The translations under genes were made by a program, and so were the position numbers. A DNA stretch of 64,000 nucleotides from Trichoplax adhaerens (taxonomy: Eukaryota; Placozoa; Uniplacotomia; Trichoplacea; Trichoplacidae), in NCBI RefSeq assembly GCF_000150275.1, contig NW_002060961.1, forward strand, positions 1,264,982 to 1,328,981, in the 5' to 3' direction. The notes beneath the pieces were generated by a model that saw only the letters and a program-made list of their open reading frames with translations, was not told the origin of the DNA and did not search any database. Shown here piece by piece: positions 26,917-40,800 of the stretch; within the stretch, counting starts at the first letter, position 1; every line of letters begins with the position of its first letter.

Positions 26917-29029
26917 TCAGTTTATACTGTAGTACGTTTACATAAACATTAACTAGCTACAGTACATAGCTTGTTCTACGAGCGAATTATTAATTCCCTT
27001 AAATTATGTCGCTTAATGCTATATCGAGATATACATAAAGTAAAAGCCGATTTTTTGGGAAAAGCCATCACGGCCAAACGGAGAGTGAGGTTATTATGAA
27101 CAAATCAGCTTCTAGTTTATATGCACAGATTAACTTGCTATACCACCTGTTCTACAAACGAATCATTGATCTCTCTTAAATTGTATAGCGTAGAGTAATT
27201 CAATTTCGATCAATGCTTCAATTATAATTAAAATTAATGCCAGGTATATTTATTTAATAAGTCTAGCAGAGTGAAATATGTTAATACTGAAGAAAGCGTA
27301 AGATACTGTCGATGACTTTTGAAAAAAATAGCATAGTACAAAGCACGGGTACTCAATTTTGAAATTGTATAGACAGCTCGTTATAATAGTGTATGAACTA
27401 TAATTATCGAAGCGGCAGACACTATACTTAGGGGTGTTTAAACACTGGTTCCTTCAGATATTTAAAAATACAGTAATAGTATGAGAATCATTTGCTTTTA
27501 TTGAAGCTGCAGTTACTATGTTGTCGTAATTTATTGTTGTCCGATGATTTAGTGGTATAATTAGTAACTAAGTAGCTGACTATGGTGTATATCACATACT
27601 GTTAGGCATTTCGACTGAAAAATGTATACTCGCATGCTGCTTTGTATATTAAGTACCGTGTTCGGTAGAAGTTTTGTTATGTTATTATTACAACTTACAA
27701 TAATCATATACTGAGCTCACGCTAACAATATGGCAGCATATGTACTGCTTGACTATAGAGTTTAGAGGGTTTTCGCGAAATTATCTGGTAATATTAAGAC
27801 TTAGGCAGTTCCAAAAGTCGACGACGAGTTTCCACAGTTACAGTCGCACATATTAAATTGACTATATTTGGGTTAGTGATTCCTTTCAGCTTCTAATTTT
27901 ATAGTCGTCATGGGAAAGACCTTCTTAAAAGTCTTTATAGCTTTAAGGGTATTATAGAACTGAGAAGTTTCCTGAAATAGCTTATTATATCAAGATTTTA
28001 GCGGTACTGAAGTCGATAACGATCTTCTTGCTGCGCTATTAAATACGAAAAAGAAATGTTTTCGTTAACTATTCCTGTCAGTTTAGATTCTACCGCCTTC
28101 TTATCAAAAACCTCTTTTATAGTATAAAAGAACGATATAATGTCTGACATCTATACATAAAGTACTTTACAACTTAAGATATATGTAGTACAGAACTTCT
28201 CTCATATACTTAAATTCATAATTGGATGCATCGTGTAAACTCGCACGTGCATGTTTCTCGTAAATTCTCTATCTTCCCGTATTTTCTAGTAACTTAATTA
28301 GATTAGTGTGAGGTTCGAACCTGAAGGGCTAGTATTAAAGTTTACCACTAATGCATAACAACATCTAATAAGATTTCGAACATATTGGAGCTAATCCACT
28401 ATAAATTAAGCCTTCTATAGGCTGCTAAGTCTACAATCATCAATTAATACCTACAAATCTCTCTAAGCGTTACTTTTTCACGATTTATTTTCCTTGTACT
28501 ATTAGAAGAATTAATTAAGTTAGACAACTATAATTTAATAATTTTAGTATATCAATTACCTTCCTTCTAATCAAGTTCTATACCGATAAGGATAGTAGAA
28601 TTTTTAGATTCCAATTAAGAAACACATGAGTCAAGTTTGGCTATCCTAGGAACTTTTAGTGTAATAGTACATTTAGAGATGGAATACTACTATGGAGTAG
28701 CATTTAGGCAAGTAATATAACTGTCAGCTACCTTCTGGTTATTCCTAATCGGGCCTTACGTTTTTTAGTTTAAAAGCTTGTTCAACTAGAATTCTGGAAA
28801 TATGTCGGTGCTTCATAATGTGTAAAGATAATGTAAATTAAATGGTAGGATTCGAGAAATCCAGTCGGCTATACAAACGATTTCTTTCATTTAAAGCCAA
28901 CCAGATCATTCTTTTGGTCTATCGCACTAAAAAAGAGGACATAAGTATATTCTTTAATAATTGAGAAACGAAATTTAATGAGACAATGCTGTACAGTAAT
29001 TGTTGACGTATCAATCCGTTTATAGATGG

Positions 29030-29345
29030 AATTCACAACCAGCTGTTGATTTAAGTTTAGCATCCTTCTATTACAGATCTATTCAAGATGAAGTGAATGG
29101 CTATAATTTAATTATATGATCTGCTAGCTTTCAATTGCTGCTACAATTCACAACTAATTGTTGATTCAAGTTTGGTTTGCATGTAAAATTATAAATAATT
29201 ATTTTATGTATTGTATGACCAAAAAATGATAGTAGCAATAGATCATAGTTATTAATATTTCAGTTGCAGATCTATTCAAGATAAAGCTGAGGATTATAAT
29301 GTAATTATATATGATATGCTAGCCTATGATTACAGCATTGCAGTA
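29030..29345. repeat. Two-copy diverged tandem duplication
   Basis: Copy 1 (about 29030-29140) and copy 2 (about 29145-29345) both run from AATTCACAAC...TTGTTGATT[T/C]AAGTTT to GCAGATCTATTCAAGAT...ATATGATCTGCTAGC-like blocks. Copy 2 carries about 85 extra bases in the middle. Noncoding. Confidence 0.65.
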
Positions 29346-31790
29346 ATTAGTAAAGGATGTTTCTGTCACGAGAATTACATGTTAAAAAATGGGTGTGATC
29401 GTAATCTTTCTTCTCAGCATTTTATCATTTAGATATAAAATTTCAATCTAAAACAATACTGCAAGGTTTCTTTGTATTACATACTAAATAGACCAATAAA
29501 ATGATTTATTACCTCATCATGATTCTAAAAATGGTGACTGTCTTAATGTCTATTCTAGTTTTAGAATAATACCACGGCATAGTTCTGCAATATCATCCCA
29601 TCTTTATACTCAAGTCTGATTAGTAATATTTGTTTCAGCGAAAGTATTTTTGATTCATATTAGTGGAGGATTATCATTACCATAATTACGGCATCAAATA
29701 TTTTCAGATTTCACATAAATTCGCTTTCAAAAATAGTAGATAAAATTAACGATTGATCCTTTGTGCAAAAGCTTTTTCCTATAGTACGGTAGTTACATAT
29801 TATTAAAATTTTCAAACGCTTAATAATCTGCAATGAAGTGAATAAAACATAACATAGATTAATTTATTACAATTTAAGCCCACGTCTATTAACAATTTCC
29901 AGTATGGATGTCTTTCAATAAATTTCGAAAGAATGAAATACAAACTGTAATTTGGGATTTAAATACTATTTAATTATCGTTTAATTATGATATGTTCCGA
30001 TAAAATAGGGCAAGTCTCTGATAATCATGTTATTGTTCCAATTAGTTATAAGTTCAGTTTCTCCTTACCGTATCCACAATCAATCCTATTCTTGAGTCAG
30101 TATAACTATCGTTTACGTTACAGGACGTAGGATGACTATCATGTATTTGAACGGGGTTTATAGGATCTAGTGGAGAAAGCTGCTGCTAGATTTGATAATG
30201 TTTTAATTCAACCTATGCACGTATTTATTAGTTATTTGAAATCCAATCATGATTCAATATCAGAGATAAATCCCAACAGCCATTCTGCTTTTATACTACA
30301 ATGATCTCTTTATCACCTGTTGATAAATAGTCACTAAAACGCCTAACAATGTCGTATGTGTTCAGTTTGTCTGCTCAATTTGAAAATGCTTATAAAATTT
30401 ACTGGTAAAACATGAAAACTATTGTATTAATTTTATTTTATGGCCAGACAAACATGTTTACTACACTTAGATACGTTTCATGACTGAAATAACTGTATGC
30501 ATAATCTAGAAAAGTCTTTTTATTTCATTATGAGTGACCAGCATTGGCCTTTCTTATGGCTTTCAACTAACTGATCAGTATGTAATAGTAGTTATTGTTA
30601 TGCAAATCAAGCGGTTTAGTGTATCATCAAAGTATACAAGGATAGCACACTTAATTAGACAAATACATTAGATAAACAATTTGCTCAAATATTAGGTAAA
30701 ATTTTTATCAAAGATTTCATTGTTTTTGTACACTGAATAGAGTTCGCACCAGGTCCACAAATTACCATTTACTGTGGTAGTAAATCTATTCCAGTAAATT
30801 AGTCGGAACCTTTATATATCAACGTTATTTGGCTTAGTCACGCATTTTTCAAGTCCACTCGTAGTTTTTAGACTCCGGTGAAGGTCGATTGTCTTCCATT
30901 AGGAAGGTAAAATTATAATTTAATTTACGTCAAAAGCCAGGAGAATAACGAGCCGGCTGATCGATTTCGAAATTGGTTAGTTTTAAATTCAGGTACGATA
31001 TAATTACCTTTGCGAGTATTTGCCTTATTACATTGAACTAAATAGTTTTGGATACAAAGTACTAGTGATTACGTAAGTTTATTGAATACAAAGATTAATG
31101 CAAGAAGGATAGATTACTTAGCGGTTATCTCAAGCAGCATATTGGTAATATAGCAGATGGAAAATTACATTTGTTTCGACGATTTATGCAAGTAGTATTC
31201 AAGTAAACAATTCAATTGCCTCCAGTCTCCAGTAGGTGCCAGCTATCCGCTTTCATACCATCGCAACTGATAATATTCGTATGAATTGGATTTAATAAAA
31301 TACTGTAGTTCCATTTTAGCTATAAATAATCTCATTTGATGATAATTATGGAACTAACTGAAAAAATTACCGCTCAAAGTAGTTATGATATATTACCATT
31401 GAACTGACTTACGTATAATCGCGTTTATGAGCTTGTTTATGTGGGAAGCCAGAGATTATCAGAATACGATCAAATTGTAACAATTATTGAGAACTGGTGA
31501 CATTACCATGGCTGGAATATAATAATACGCTAGTCTTGTTCTAAGAAAAATATTCATAGATTGTAGCCATGTCACAATTCAAATATCGTAGACCTTAAGT
31601 CTACAAGACAGCGTCAGAAGCATTCATTCTTACCCCTTTCCGTACGCTGTAAAGTTTCAGTTAAATTCTTAATTGTAGTTTATAGCTAAGTAATGCATTG
31701 ATGACTGTTTTTAAAGCGGCGTCGCCTTAGCTTTAGCTGTGCTACTGCTAATATTTAATTTTTGCTGTATTTTTTTAATTAAAGCAATAT

Positions 31791-31860
31791 GCGTATCGTG
31801 ACAACACTGCTGCTGTTCGCTGTTTTGGTTGGTACTCTACCTGAACAACTCCAAGCAGGT
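31791..31860 (+). CDS. Receptor exon 1: signal peptide
   Basis: ATG at 31791 encodes MRIVTTLLLFAVLVGTLPEQ and then LQAG. This is a short basic N-terminus, a 12-residue hydrophobic core and a small-residue cleavage region. The donor CAG/GTGAAA follows 31860 and the exon ends in phase 1, matching the next exon. Upstream sequence is TA-rich with no obvious earlier Met in frame. Confidence 0.8.
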
Positions 31861-34800
31861 GAAATTGATTATGATTACATTAGTTAAAATATCAGTTTAT
31901 CAACCTGTAGCTGAAGGGAATGTTTTCAGCTAGTTGTTCTGAATTTATCTATATTGTCTGTATTTTATATTATAGCTCTTCCAACAATCACCTTACATCC
32001 TAAAAGTACGACTGTTATTCAAGATGCCAGAGTTACAATATCATGCCAAGCTTTCGGTGCTTCAAGTACTGTCATAAAATGGTTTAAGGATGGATCTCTT
32101 ATGCCGAGTTCAAGCTTCACCAAAAGTTATTCTTTTGGCCGTCTTTCAAGTCAACTTACTCTGTCAAAGGCCAGTAACAGTGATCAGGGTTCTTATCGCT
32201 GCGAATTCAGCAATACTAATGAAGCAGTCCGTAGTCGTTCGGCCACATAATCGTTTACGGTATGCTATGCACGATGTAAAGTTAATGAAATAGTTGGATC
32301 TTATGACATCCATGTACAGTAGAAGAATCAAATATCTTTCGCCACATCTAGCATATTATTCGAGTAACTCATTTTTAAATGCCTGTTCTAATTATGGATT
32401 AACGCCATTTCAGTTCAAACTGACAAATCGTACTTAATTCTATTACTTTAGGTTATGATAATATAAAATCATGAATAGAGTACTAAGTCTATAATATCAC
32501 TGATTGCTGCAATTAAAGTATTTTCTACTATGCTTAAGATTCACAGTTACAGATATTGAATCAAAGCCAATTATATCTTTGACTGCTATTCTTGCATAAA
32601 AATACATTCTTTATTTAAGGATGCTCAATAAGGAATTAAGTTATAGAAAAACTCCAGACAAATACTACATTGTATTAATTGATTTATATTGTCACAAAGC
32701 TATAATAATTCATACTGCCTTGAAAAGCTATTTCTGTTTCTTAGCATAAATGTGAATGAATTAATTTTAAATACTATGTAAGGTTTTTGAAATGTACTCT
32801 TGTTTAAAATCCGACGGCTTTACTTTTGATAGAAGTCCTTAAAGAGCCCAGCAATCGAGGTCGAGAATTTTACATCTCATTTCCTAGGCAGTATTCAAAT
32901 TTTACCGTTAATCCTTATTTCCTGATAACCGCATCTGGTAAATCTGCAACAGTAAACGTGTTCAATTATCATTTGAACAAGAGTAAGCGATATTCCGTTG
33001 AATCAAACGAGACACTCGCAATTAACTATACTGGTATGACCGAAAGCAAAGGCATAGGATTAACTTCCGAAATTATCCGCATTGTATCTGATCAAGAAAT
33101 CAAAGTAACAGCTTACCAGCCGTATCTAAATCGCTCTGAAGCTTCTTTAATATTTCCGATTCCACTTTATGGCAAAAAATATGTTATTGCAACCTATAAG
33201 CCAACTGTCAAAGCCAAATTTCTCATTCTGTCTCATCGAGAACATACTCACGTCAATATTACATTCCCTAAAAATACCTTGTATAACGGTAGAATTTATA
33301 ATAGAAGCTATCCACTGAATATAACATTGCAGAGACATCAAGTGTTTCAATTCCACAGCAAAAGCGATTTAACTGGAACAATCATGCAGTCTAATGAAAC
33401 TGTCGGTATTTTCTCGGGTAATGAGTGCGCTAATATTCCTAGCCAAAGTAGTGTTTGCAATACTATGTTTGAACAATTTTTGCCAGCGTCAAAGTTGGGC
33501 CAAAGTTACGTTCTCTCTACCGTGTCTGCCAGAAATTCCGGTAATATCTATCGTGTCGTAGCGGCCTATGATAATACCACCGTTGATATTCCATCTCTAT
33601 CTCAGACGCATACCTTAAATCAGGGTTATTATACAGAATTTGAGTTGTTTTATAACGAAGAAACAGTTTTAGTTTGTGATCTGCCATGTTTGCTTGTTCA
33701 GTTTACCATTGGAGGAGGCTCAGATAGTCAACGATCTGATCCATTCCTGACTCTTGTACCGGCCATAGAACACTATAAATCCAATTACATCGTCCATATT
33801 CCATCCATAGCGACAAGTCAATATCAAATTTATCATAACTACCTTGTGGTGATGATACCAGCAAGCTATCGTGATGGATTACTCGTGAATGGTAATAATT
33901 TAACTGGAATAACATGGCATACAGTTTTTACCAACGGAAGTCTCGACTATGCTTGCGCATCCATTGCTATTACCAATGCTACATATACAGTCAGCCATGT
34001 CAGTGATCAAGTATCGTTTGGATTAATTCAGTATGGCTGGAGCAGTCAAGGGATAGCCTATGGATTTATGGGTGGTATACGAGAAAACACCACGATAACT
34101 ACATGTAAGCAGAAGATATTATCGTAATTTAAAAGCGTATTTGTCACTTCTGTACTTTAATGTAGTAATACAGTACTATATATATAATGTATATATATAT
34201 ATAAAATAATGCTGTATCAGTTGATTGCTTACGAAAGAAACTGTTAATTTATAGATGTAAATCATTCCATTTCGATAACGTAGATGTGAGTAGTTCATGA
34301 AGATTAATAAGTAGCAATGATCAAATAAATGCAAAGACTCAGTATACATGTTTATATGATGCTTTCCCTTATAGCATATCAACTAATCAATTATAGCAGA
34401 CAGTTGGTATTATTTAGTGTATAACAAAACTGCTGAGTATTCTATTTCCATTTCTTGACTTAGTGATATTAATAACAGGTCAGATATCTTTAATCTCTTG
34501 AGTGCAAATGTACCACGCGGTGTGTGACCGTGTCAAAATTGCTTATTCTCTACTATTAACTTCATAAGTGGAATTCTTATAATTTTAAATTCTTATTTTT
34601 AGTTTTTCCTCCGGTAATTACCCTTCAGCCAGACGATCAAAATAATACTCTTGGACAAACTATACAATTAGAGTGTACAGGAATCAGTAATCCTGCATCA
34701 ACTTTAGTTTGGTTAAAGAATGGAATCCCCATAGCAAATACTGATGGTACAGCAACGATTCAGGGAAATCTTACCCATGGCAGTTTGACGATATCGGCAG

Positions 34801-37800
34801 CTACGATAAATGATTTTGGCACCTACCAATGCCAATTTAGTAACTCAAGAGGAATAACTCTGAGCCGCAATGCATCCATCAGGATTTTTGGTAAAGTCTA
34901 ATGAATATTTATGCGAATTTAATATATTACTATTGGTACTTTATATCAATTGTGGTTTTTTTAGCTTTACGTATGGCCTACTGTAGATCGAAATGAGATG
35001 TAAAGCCCTATTTCATCTAGTTTAATTGAGCTACTATGCCAATTATTGTTGATATTTACAGCTATAAGAAATTTCGATACTTTCTTCGTTAATTACAAAG
35101 TAGAATATTTATTTTAAAGCTTAATGTTATGCTGCTATGCTCCAATATTAAGGTAATAGGGTCTAATTAGGATCACCTGCCAAAATACCTCGTTTAGTGT
35201 TGCATAGAAAAAACTGCTCTTGTTTCGTACTTCAGAACCCTACCATATCTTATACAACCATTATTCGTTGTAAAAATATTTTGACCTTCGTTATGATCAT
35301 CAGCAAACAGTTAAAATTTAAGTTAGTATGACTCAGTATATCGCATCTTTAGCAGCTTTTTAGTAATTAGCAACGCTCATTTTGCACAATAACATCTAGT
35401 CTAACGTTTTGGCTTTCTCTCATCTAGCAGAAAGGCAATTTCTATAATCCCATTTTAGTCTTATTGAATCAACTTCTACTCCTTCTATTATGATATCTAC
35501 TTACGTTGACCTATATTTCAGTGCTGCATTGCTTCATGTAACGATATCTCCTACTACTAAATCAATTGCAAAGAGCTATTTATTTATTCTGTTAAATTTT
35601 ATATAACAGCGCTGTTGTCATTGCTGCTTTTTCGCTCTCATTAAGAACAAATATTGACTCACATTAGGAGAACAAACTTCTTTATTTTAGTTACGAAATA
35701 TCATTGCTTTACTTATACTAAAAGGAGTAGAATGGCTTTCTGACATTTTGCACACAATTCGTCATGAATATTGGAGCACAGTTTATTATTGTATAAATAT
35801 CGACTCATTTGTTTATCATTTTTGATTGAATATTTGCTTCGAATAGATTTCAAGCAAGTTTCGAGTCGTGGTCGGGATTTCTGTCTCGGAATTTATAGCC
35901 AACATCCTTCAGCAAATACTCCAATACCTTATATCCTTCTAACGGCATATAATCAAACTGCTAACGTTATTATTTTCAACAATTACTTTAAAAGCACCGT
36001 TAGACGTACTCTTGCTCCATATGAAACGGTAGCAATTAGTATAAGTAACTTCATGGTAAATGATGCTACAGGAAAAACATCCAAAGTGTTCCATGTTCTA
36101 TCGGATCATGATATAACAGTCAAATTATACACAATATTTAAATTCACTACTGACGCAAGTCTAATTCTACCTTCTTCATTTTATGGTAAGAAATACGTAG
36201 CAGCAACTTATGTACCAGCCCTTAATGCAAGAATTTTAATCTTAGCCCATCAAAATGATACAACGGTTAGCATTCGCTTTCCTCGCGGTACCTATTACAA
36301 TGGTCAACTTTATACTCGCGATCGACCATTATCTATCAAATTAGAACAATTTCAAGGCTTTTTATATCAAATAAATTATGATTTGACTGGAACAGTAATT
36401 GAATCGGACAAAGGTGTTGCAGTTATAACCGGCAATAAGTGTGCTAACGTCCCAGTTGGGGTAACTTTCTGTGATGTTTTAGTCCAACATCTCCCTCCTA
36501 TCGAGGCGTTAGGTCGAAATTATATCTTAAAGGCGTTAGATGGTAGAAAGGCTTACACAGTCTATCGTGTCATAGCAGCGTATGATAATACTGTAGTGAC
36601 GAAATCCTATCCATTCCAGACCTTTATCTTGCAACGCCAAGGCTCATTTTACGAATTTCAATTGCTAAGCGGTCAAGGAACTAATCTTGTATGTGATAGG
36701 CCATGTTTGGTTGTTAAGTATGGAGTAGGAATCACTGCAGACAGCATCACTGGCGATCCTTTTATAATTGCTGTTCCATCAGTGGATGATTTTGATTCTA
36801 ATTATATTGCCAATGTTCCACGGGATATATCCAACTTTTTATCTTTGTTTCCGGTTAATTATTTGCAAGTTATCGTAGAGGAAAGTTTTAAAGAGGGGCT
36901 AACACTGAATGGGACTGCATTTCCTAAAGTCAATTGGCTACCAATACGGACACTTAGGAATAAAAACTACATGGTAGCTTCCATTCCTGTAGGTATTGGT
37001 ACCTATAAGCTGGCTAATAACAATAGTAATGCCACTTTTGGACTACTCCAATATGCTTGGAACAGTCAATCGACATCTTATGGTTTATCAGCTGGTATTA
37101 AGGCAAAGATATTCATTTCATGTAAGTTTAAAAATTCCTCATTTATTTTCTAAGCTTTATCGTTAAATTATCTAGACTCCTATTAGTAGATACTTCCTCT
37201 AAATTGAGCTTTTCTGGTTAATAGTGCATTTTAATTTTGGAAGATTATCATTCTATTCAAATTTTTTATTGATGCCATAATTTTTTAATCATTAATACTA
37301 ATCTAGCTTGTGCAATGCCACCAATAATTTCGGTTAGGGAAACGACAGACCTAAATAACTAATATCTTACTCTGTGAGATAACAGTTTCCGAGAGGAGTC
37401 AAAACTATTTAATGAAGTATACTGCCTTCAAAATTCTGATTTAATTACCCCTATACAAAATAGGGGGGGGGGCTGTAAAAATTTAATTCATAGAGAAAAT
37501 ATGTTTAAAGCATTCATCAGCGAATAGTATTTCAAGTATTATGCTCTTTTCTTAAACTTCGATCACTGCATCCACAGCTATCCAAACTTGACAACTATAA
37601 TTCCAAATAAACTATCGATTTTTGCTAGCAAATGTCTTGTAATGAAGCATCAAATTGAAATATTATTACTTTTGATAGCTATATTTCAAATATTGAACAG
37701 TGTACAGAAATCTTTCTGATTCGACTTTAACATCTTCCTATATATATCCTTATAAGTCATAGAAATCGCTATAATATTAAGTGTAAAAAGTAATTAATCA

Positions 37801-40800
37801 TTTCAATGAGTAATTTATGATTATTGTTTTAGTGGATTATCCAAAGATTACGCAACATCCTGAAAGTGCAAATTTGCTGAATGGCAGTACAGCCNNNNNN
37901 NNNNNNNNNNNNNNNNNNNNNNNNNNNNNNNNNNNNNNNNNNNNGGAGAGCCGTTAGAAAATTATGATAACATAACGAATATTGATTATTCAACTGTGAA
38001 TAGTCTTTTATATCTACCAACTTCGGAGTTAAGCAGTGCAGATAATTACCAATGTCGGTATTCAAACTCTAAAGGAATAGCCATTAGTAATAAAGCCAAC
38101 CTTTATGTTTACGGTATATATATATTTATGCTAAAATATTGGCATAGAATTGATTTTAAGACATGTAGTTAGCAATATTCTATTTATTTTCATGATAATA
38201 TGCATGCCTTAAATTAATTTCATTTACCGCATACTTTATCCGCAGAAATATTTTCAACAGCGTCCCTTAAGACTGCTGTAGGAGGAAACATAACTCTATC
38301 TTGCTATGCTATTGGTTCGCCATTACCGACAATTACTTGGATGAAATCCGGTGAAATATTGTTGGAGTTTAATGATACAGAGTTGCTTGTTCGTTGAAAA
38401 TGTAACATTGGAAGACAGTGGAGATTATCGTTGTACATTATCAAACCATATAGGCATGATATCAAGTAAAATTTCCAATATAATTGTTTATGGTAAGTCT
38501 TTTATTATTAATTAAAAATGTCAAGGTTTAATCTCTTAAACCTCAATGACAATGTACTGGAAACTTTGATTCATTTAAGATTCATCCAAGGATGAGTGAT
38601 TAAGCTCTAATGAATTAATAGTTGAAGTAGATAATAAACAATTAATAGTTCTTACCGTAATTATTTAATACCGCTTGTTAATAGCCTAAACTGAAAGTCT
38701 TTTTTGGAAATTTCTATAGCGTACCCCATAATTGAAAATCTTACTGAGAGTGTTATGGTACCAAGAGGAAAAGTAATCGACTTACAGTGCCAAGGTTCTA
38801 GTTTGACGAAACCAGTGATGATATCATGGCTCAAAAACAATCTAATTTTAAGCCCTAACCAGTATATCATAACGCAGATAAATATTACCGAAAATACAGT
38901 AGCGAGCCAATTAATGATAAATCCAGCAACCTATAATCATTCGGATATTTATCGATGTCGAGTTTATAACCCACATGCGGCCGTTCTATCATCGAATATC
39001 GCAATTGTAATTCAAGGTATGGTACAGCAATGTGCCTAGTAGCGATAATAATTTATGTCCCCAAAAAGTTGGCCTAGATTTAGTTCTTTCTCAATCATTT
39101 GTATATATTTGTCATTCTCGCAGATCCGCCAAATCCAGTTCGTAATCTATCGATTAGCAACATAACAGCAGACAGCATTTCAGTCTCATGGCTTCCACCT
39201 AAACATGATGGCTACTCGCCTATCATGAATTATACCGTCGAACTATTAAATGATCAGTCTTTACTGGTCATTAAGAATTGCTCATCTAGCCTGATTCCTA
39301 CTCAGTGTCTTACTTTGACTACATCAGCAACTTTTCAAGGTCTTAAACCATTTACCGTGTATTACTTAAGAACATGGGCTAATAACGTGATAGGAAACAG
39401 TACAGCAAGCACACTTCAAGTTAAAACTGATGAGGCTGGTAAGATTACTAAATTTACTATGATAATTTTCAATATGCCGCTGTGCATTAAAAATTTCTTG
39501 GCAAACTGTTACGTAGAAAAATAGTGATTAATTAAAAGTTCTAAATCAGAAATTTAAAAGTGTACATAAAAATATAATCAGATCTAAGATATATTGTATG
39601 CTAGTATTATCGTTATGCGAATATTGCCTAATTAGTTCTCAATTTACGTTACAGCCCCATCTCTTCCGATTCGCGCAGGTATAGCGTTAGGCTATAACTC
39701 GTCTAGTATTCAAATTAATTGGAAACCACCTGTAATAACCAATGGTATTTTGGGCTATCGAGTCTATCAATGGCGATCAAATCAAACTATCAAAACATTA
39801 AAGAACTCTGTTTTAGTTTATGATGGCAGAAGCTTTCAAGCTAGTGCGACCAACTTAGAAGCAGATCATCTCTACTACTATCAAATAATTCCTTATAACA
39901 TAAAGTATGGCTACTTGGGTATAGCGAGTGAATTCATGAATGGAACAAGCCACGAGGATGGTAAATATATCGTAGTTACCGAATGAGTTTTATTATAAAT
40001 ATCTGCTCGATGGTAACTGACTAAATTGGGAAATTAATTGAGCGATACTACATAATAATATTAAGTGCCCTAAAATGCAGTGGTTCAAGTTACGGATATT
40101 ACAAGGAAAAGATTACTTTGTATGTCCGTGCAATTATCTTCCAAAAAGTAATTAATATTTTAATCTTATAGAATCTTTAGTGAAAAGCAACAAAATTTAG
40201 GTCTTAGTCATATAAATGAAAGCGTTATAGCATTTAGTTGTTTATTTAACAATTTTTTTAGTTTTTGGTGCTATACTTATCTCTGTCAGGAGAGTATCAG
40301 TAGAATCCTCAGTTAGTTAAATCTTGTCGATTTGTAAGTCAGAAATTGTAAAGAAATACTAGGGAAAAATCCTTCAAGATGTTTGATGTAACGATTCTGT
40401 CTGGGAATGTATTATTATTACTATTTATTAATGGCACTATACAACCAAAGGATTACTACATAGTATCATTAAATAAATTTTAGTAAATGAAAATGTTTCA
40501 TACAACATTGGGGATACCAGTATATTTTGTGAATTTATACAGTATATACACGATCACTATCCTATATACACGTATGACAAGTTTGCTTATAGCAATTGAA
40601 ATTTATGATAAAGTACATTTATTATACCTAATTTAAATCAAATATCATCATTGAAATTTACTATACTTCACAATCCAAGGATTATTATATAGTATCATTA
40701 ATCGAAATTTAGTAAACGAAAATTATTCAATATGGGGAATATTGGTAAGCATTATAAATTTAGACACCGTAAACGCGATCGGAATTCAAACTATTAATTG

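Larger units (their letters stand above)
25653..31790. other. Intergenic, mostly unrecognised, with old local duplications
   Basis: No supportable gene. I see several diverged local repeats. A GTTCTAC[G/A]A[G/A]CGAAT-containing unit lies near 26950 and 27125. Units near 27760-27920 and 27935-28105 share AAGTCGA[C/T]-ACGA. The 29030/29145 repeat is listed separately. A perfect odd palindrome lies at 26894-26916. The last few hundred bases are the presumed promoter of the receptor gene, but I cannot point to a specific element. Confidence 0.45.

Noticed and set aside
28311-28335. GGTTCGAACC resembling a tRNA T-loop
   Set aside because: The stem around TTCGAAC pairs only at its first one or two positions, and no D-arm, anticodon arm or acceptor stem is found upstream.
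34176-34382. Minus-strand open frame in a receptor intron
   Set aside because: It runs through a TA microsatellite and has no conserved features.
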